Source of the DNA: an uncultured Pseudomonas sp.
GTDB lineage: Bacteria > Pseudomonadota > Gammaproteobacteria > Pseudomonadales > Pseudomonadaceae
Assembly (NCBI RefSeq): GCF_913774235.1
Contig: NZ_CAJYDW010000005.1
Coordinates: 124,001 to 188,000, forward strand
Length of the DNA: 64,000 bases
Direction: 5' to 3'
Position 1 is the first letter of the stretch; each line of letters begins with the position of its first letter. Below are positions 60,932-64,000 of this stretch, piece by piece. Below the pieces are notes generated by a model. It had not been told where the DNA came from. It saw nothing but the letters and a program-made list of their open reading frames with translations, and searched no databases. Position numbers and translations under genes: made by a program.

Positions 60932-60972
60932 TGCGCGCCTCGGTGATGCAGACGCAGATGCCGAGCAAATCT

Positions 60973-61062
60973 GGTGAGGTGTCCGAGCGGTTGAAGGAGC
61001 ACGCCTGGAAAGTGTGTATAGGAGAAATCTTATCGAGGGTTCGAATCCCTCCCTCACCGCCA
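60973..61062 (+). tRNA. tRNA-Ser (anticodon GGA)
   Basis: A 90-base class II tRNA. The acceptor arms GGTGAGG (60973-60979) and CCTCACC (61052-61058) pair fully, the CCA end is encoded (61060-61062), and the discriminator base is G. The anticodon loop CTGGAAA gives anticodon GGA (serine, UCC/UCU). The long variable arm and GGTTCGAATCC T-loop are typical of tRNA-Ser. No integrase or duplicated 3' end lies near, so it is not seen to serve as an attachment site. Confidence 0.96.
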
Positions 61063-61069
61063 GATTAAG

Positions 61070-61103
61070 AAAACCCCTGAGGGCTACGCCCCAGGGGTTT
61101 TTT
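61070..61103 (+). terminator. Intrinsic terminator of tRNA-Ser
   Basis: AAACCCCTG and CAGGGGTTTTTT arms with an inner GGGC/GCCC stem, starting 8 bases after the tRNA and ending in a U-run. Confidence 0.93.
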
Positions 61104-61133
61104 GTTGCCCGGCGTTCGCTAGTCTCTTCGGGC

Positions 61134-61946
61134 TCAGGCGGCCTGGCAGAAGGTCGCCGCGGTGTCCCGGGCGCTGGGCAGCGTCGAAACCAGTTGTTCG
61201 AGATCGATACTGGCGAACAGCGGGCCACTCAGGTCCAGCACCCTGCTGTCACCGGCGCTCTCGTGCAGCACCTCGGCCACGGCGACCGCCTGGGCCACGA
61301 TCAGGGCATAGCCGTTGCCCTCGGGCGCCTGCAGCGGGCGAGCCTGGAAGGCGATTGCATCGCGTAGTACCTGCGGTAGCTGCCAGCGGCGCGCGAGTTC
61401 AGCACCTACTTCCGGATAGCCGAAGCCCAGTTGCAGGGTCTCGTCGGCGGCGCGATGGCTGCTGGCGGTGCCCGGTCCGGCCAGGCTTGGCGCCAGTTCC
61501 GGCGCGCCGCTCTGGATCAACAGCTCGCCGATGTCATGGAGCATGCCGCAGGTGAAGGCGGTCTCCTGGTCCAGGCCGGCCTGCTTGGCCAGTGGCTTGC
61601 ACAGGCTGGCGACCAGAAAGCTGTTGTACCAGAAGGCCTGCAGGTCGAAGCCGGGCGCGGCCTTGAAGCCACCGGTGAAGGCCGAGGCCAGGACCAGGGT
61701 ACGCAGGGTATTGAAGCCCAGGCACAGGGCGGCGTCTTCGATGCTCGTGGATTCGCGGGCGCCGCGGAAGCGCGCCGAGTTGGCCAGGCGCAGCACCTTG
61801 GCGGCGATGACCGGGTCGCGGGCCACGGTGCGGGCGAGTTTTTCGATGCTGGTATTGGGGTCGTCGAATTGCTGGATGAGGATCTGCGCCACCTCGGGAA
61901 CGTTGGGCAGATTGTGCAGCTGGTCAAACAGGGTTTCGAGTTGCAT
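61134..61946 (-). CDS. HDOD-domain protein
   Basis: A 270-aa protein in which the HDOD domain fills most of the length: ETLFDQLHNLPNVPEVAQILIQQFDDPNTSIEKLARTVARDPVIAAKVLRLANSARFRG, then AALCLGFNTLRTLVLASAF near residue 75 and TAFTCGMLHDIGELLI near 130, with the degenerate HD site as HDIG, and a final RWQLPQVLRDAIAFQA. HDOD proteins are signalling modules related to HD domains, linked to c-di-GMP, biofilm and motility regulation in pseudomonads, though this one has no second domain. Standalone gene on the minus strand. Confidence 0.9.
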   Translation of the reverse strand: MQLETLFDQLHNLPNVPEVAQILIQQFDDPNTSIEKLARTVARDPVIAAKVLRLANSARFRGARESTSIEDAALCLGFNTLRTLVLASAFTGGFKAAPGFDLQAFWYNSFLVASLCKPLAKQAGLDQETAFTCGMLHDIGELLIQSGAPELAPSLAGPGTASSHRAADETLQLGFGYPEVGAELARRWQLPQVLRDAIAFQARPLQAPEGNGYALIVAQAVAVAEVLHESAGDSRVLDLSGPLFASIDLEQLVSTLPSARDTAATFCQAA

Positions 61947-62129
61947 GAACGGTCTCCGAGGAATGGATATATCTCCTTACATCCTCATCATCGGTCGCTC
62001 TTGCAGATTTCTGAAATCGCTATGTGACGATCGGTCGCAGGGGCTCTGGGGCGGCGTTTTCGAATATCCGAAAAACCTTTTACTGCCAGAGGGTTAGCGA
62101 GGTCGCAAGAACCTCGTCTGGACGTCTGA

Positions 62130-62858
62130 CTACCGTTCGTCGAGGGCGAAGCTCCGTTGCGTCAGGCCGGCGGGAGTGGCTTCCAGCACCCAGCCGCGGC
62201 TATCCCAATCACCCAGGACCAGGCGTTGTGCGGCCTGGCCGTTCACCTGCAACTCGTGGGTAGCGGGTCTGTGGGTGTGTCCGTGGATGAGGGTAGTGAC
62301 CCCGGCAGCACGCATTTCCCGTTCGACTTCGGCTTCGGTGACATCGGTGATGTCCATCGCCTTGGCGCGAGTCTGCTGGCGGCTTTCATTGCGTAACTTG
62401 CGCGCCAGCTTCTGGCGGCTGGCCAGCGACAGGTGGCGCAGGACGAAGAGGGTGAGGGGATTGCGCAGGATGCGGCGCAGTTTCTGGTAGCCCTCGTCAC
62501 GGGTGCACAGGGTATCGCCATGCATCAGCAGCACGCTCCGGCCATGGAAGTCGGCGATGTGGCGATCCGGCAACAAACGGCAGCCGGCCTGGCGACAGAA
62601 GGCCTTGCCAATGAGAAAGTCACGATTGCCATGCATCAGGTAGATGGCCGTACCGCTGTCGGCCAACTGGCGCAGGGCGGTGGCGATCTCTCGCTCGAAA
62701 GGCCCCATGGCATCGTCGCCGATCCAGGCTTCGAACAGGTCGCCGAGAATATAGAGCGCCTCAGCGCCACGGGCACGCGTCTCAAGAAGATGCAAAAACG
62801 CCCGGACGATGTCCGGGCGTTGCGGTTCGAGATGCAGGTCGGAGACCAGTAGGATCAC
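62130..62858 (-). CDS. lpxH: UDP-2,3-diacylglucosamine diphosphatase LpxH
   Basis: A 242-aa calcineurin-like metallophosphatase of lipid A biosynthesis. It hydrolyses UDP-2,3-diacyl-GlcN to lipid X. Motifs: [10 protein letters not shown] at residue 6, [15 protein letters not shown] near 38, [13 protein letters not shown] near 78, [15 protein letters not shown] near 112 and [13 protein letters not shown] near 190. The start is GTG at 62858, which overlaps the ppiB stop (GTGA) and begins [10 protein letters not shown], the usual N-terminus; the longer frame upstream is ppiB out of frame. A terminator-like hairpin lies in its first codons, 33 bases into the gene. Confidence 0.95.
   Translation of the reverse strand: MILLVSDLHLEPQRPDIVRAFLHLLETRARGAEALYILGDLFEAWIGDDAMGPFEREIATALRQLADSGTAIYLMHGNRDFLIGKAFCRQAGCRLLPDRHIADFHGRSVLLMHGDTLCTRDEGYQKLRRILRNPLTLFVLRHLSLASRQKLARKLRNESRQQTRAKAMDITDVTEAEVEREMRAAGVTTLIHGHTHRPATHELQVNGQAAQRLVLGDWDSRGWVLEATPAGLTQRSFALDER
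62794..62821 (-). terminator. Terminator-like hairpin inside the start of lpxH
   Basis: On the minus strand AACGCCCGGAC and GTCCGGGCGTT are perfect 11-bp arms with a 3-base loop followed by UUUUUG. It lies within the lpxH coding region, 34 bases after the ppiB stop codon, and has every sign of an intrinsic terminator for ppiB transcripts. Confidence 0.65.
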
Positions 62859-63349
62859 TCGACGATCTCGGCCTTCTCGATGATGACGTCTTCGCTCGGC
62901 ACGTCCTGGTGACCGGCCTTGCTGGTGGTGGCGACGCCCTTGATAGCGTTGACCACGTCCATGCCCTCGACCACCTTGCCGAACACCGCATAGCCCCAAC
63001 CCTGGCTGGTGGGCGCGGTGTGGTTGAGGAAGGTGTTGTCGGACACGTTGATGAAGAACTGCGCCGAGGCGGAGTGCGGGTCCATGGTCCGGGCCATGGC
63101 AACGGTACCGACCGCGTTGGAAACGCCGTTGTTGGCTTCGTTCTTGATCGGGGCGCGGGTGGGCTTCTGCTTCATGCCCGGCTCGAAACCACCGCCCTGG
63201 ATCATGAAGTTGCCGATCACGCGGTGGAAGATGGTGCCGTCGTAGTGACCGCTCTTGACGTATTCCTTGAAGTTGGCCGCGGTTTCGGGCGCCTTGTCCT
63301 CGAACAGTTCCAGGGTGATGACGCCGTGGTTGGTGTGCAGCTTGATCAT
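62855..63349 (-). CDS. ppiB: Cyclophilin-type peptidyl-prolyl isomerase PpiB
   Basis: A 164-aa cytoplasmic cyclophilin that speeds proline isomerisation. The family core is complete: [61 protein letters not shown] (catalytic Arg in FHRV), then [18 protein letters not shown] and [25 protein letters not shown]. Length matches E. coli PpiB (164 aa). It is upstream of and overlaps lpxH, as in many gammaproteobacteria. It has no signal peptide, distinguishing it from periplasmic PpiA. Confidence 0.95.
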   Translation of the reverse strand: MIKLHTNHGVITLELFEDKAPETAANFKEYVKSGHYDGTIFHRVIGNFMIQGGGFEPGMKQKPTRAPIKNEANNGVSNAVGTVAMARTMDPHSASAQFFINVSDNTFLNHTAPTSQGWGYAVFGKVVEGMDVVNAIKGVATTSKAGHQDVPSEDVIIEKAEIVE

Positions 63350-63497
63350 GGCAGCGAATCCGTAAGCTTGAGGGAGACAGCATCCAGACCCGGCGAGGGC
63401 CTCAAGGGTTTCGCCGGGACTTGACGGGTTGGGCTATGATACGGGTTTACCTTTGCCCGGCCTACCCTGGCCGTGCGCCTGCCCAGTTAAGGATCCC

Positions 63498-64000
63498 ATG
63501 AGCAAGCCGACTTCCGACTCGTCCACCGCCGCCAAAGCCGCCCCCGCGCATTTCCTGCGGCAGATCGTCCAGGCCGACCTGGACGCCGGCAAGCAGGCCA
63601 AGATCGTCACCCGTTTTCCCCCGGAGCCCAATGGCTACCTGCACATCGGCCATGCCAAGTCGATCTGCGTGAACTTCGGCCTGGCCAAGGAATTCGGCGG
63701 CGACTGCCATCTGCGTTTCGACGATACCAACCCGGCCAAGGAAGACCAGGAATACATCGATGCCATCAAGAGCGATGTGCACTGGCTGGGCTTCGATTGG
63801 GCCGGTGAGGTGCGCTACGCCTCCAGCTATTTCGACCAGCTCTATGCCTGGGCCGTCAACCTGATCGAGCAGGGTCTGGCCTACGTCTGCGACCTCACCC
63901 CCGAGCAGGCCCGCGAATACCGTGGCAGCCTCACCGAGCCGGGTCGCAACAGCCCCTTCCGCGACCGTTCGGTGGCCGAGAACCTGGACTTGTTCGCCCG
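63498..64000 (+). CDS. glnS: Glutaminyl-tRNA synthetase, N-terminal part
   Basis: The first 167 codons of GlnS; the gene runs off the right edge. It charges tRNA-Gln with glutamine. Visible: the [26 protein letters not shown] segment with the HIGH motif near residue 48, [32 protein letters not shown] near 75, and [38 protein letters not shown] near 130-165, all typical of GlnS rather than GltX. The ATG at 63498 has a weak AAGGA ribosome binding site 6 bases upstream. It is divergent from ppiB; a TATGAT at 63435-63440 may be its -10. Confidence 0.95.
   Translation, partial: MSKPTSDSSTAAKAAPAHFLRQIVQADLDAGKQAKIVTRFPPEPNGYLHIGHAKSICVNFGLAKEFGGDCHLRFDDTNPAKEDQEYIDAIKSDVHWLGFDWAGEVRYASSYFDQLYAWAVNLIEQGLAYVCDLTPEQAREYRGSLTEPGRNSPFRDRSVAENLDLFA

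Noticed and set aside
60683-60946. 87-aa frame in the gap before tRNA-Ser
   Set aside because: It runs through the tRNA promoter, is Ser/Arg-rich without motif and has no ribosome binding site.
60973-61062. tRNA-Ser as an integration site of a genomic island
   Set aside because: No integrase nearby and no duplicated 3' end of the tRNA found in the window; flanking genes are core genes.

Overview
The window reads as the chromosome of a high-GC gammaproteobacterium, most likely a Pseudomonas. This rests on the gene set (rapA, nasS-nasT, the mtnB-mtnD-mtnC order, RraB, the Anbu operon, HDOD, lpxH-ppiB-glnS) and on Pseudomonas-style REP-like repeats. A full enterobactin locus in E. coli-like order points towards the P. 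oryzihabitans/psychrotolerans lineage rather than a pyoverdine producer, but that placement is inference.

Region 1 (1-22876) is a catecholate siderophore locus. It holds the 3' end of a TonB-dependent receptor, fes, an MbtH-like gene and entF (+), then fepC-fepG-fepD (-), entS (+), fepB (-) and entC-entE-entB-entA (+). Two Fur-box-like sites lie in the fepB/entC divergent region. EntC, EntB and EntA make 2,3-dihydroxybenzoate, EntE loads it on the EntB carrier domain, EntF adds serine and cyclises, EntS exports, the receptor and FepBCDG import the iron complex, and Fes releases the iron. Between entF and fepC sits an unrelated cassette (5800-12842): a LacI-type regulator, a ribose-type ABC importer with a perfect operator in front of it, a phosphotriesterase-family hydrolase, a glutamine-amidotransferase-like protein and an M20 peptidase.

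Region 2 (22877-36275) has a repeat-rich spacer, rapA, a 140-bp MITE, a small operon around an AlkB-like dioxygenase, an hsp20 gene with a heat-shock promoter and a ROSE-like leader, a cupin gene, and a tightly coupled six-gene peptide ABC transporter/GNAT acetyltransferase operon.

Region 3 (36276-49805) runs mostly on the minus strand: a nitrate/nitrite-type MFS transporter with a terminator leader that carries an ANTAR-type hexaloop hairpin, a tandem repeat array, DUF4142, small membrane proteins, alaC, a TM2 protein, an acid phosphatase, nasT-nasS, and a penicillin-acylase-like lipoprotein whose catalytic serine is replaced. NasT is the likely antiterminator acting on the transporter leader.

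Region 4 (49806-64000) holds aroC, an MFS gene whose 3' end lies within a second MITE, the methionine-salvage genes mtnB-mtnD-mtnC, speE, rraB, a sigma54-type promoter driving the ATP-grasp/alpha-E/transglutaminase/Anbu protease operon, a 33-aa membrane ORF, tRNA-Ser(GGA), an HDOD gene, ppiB-lpxH and the start of glnS. No integrase, transposase gene, CRISPR array or rRNA was seen.
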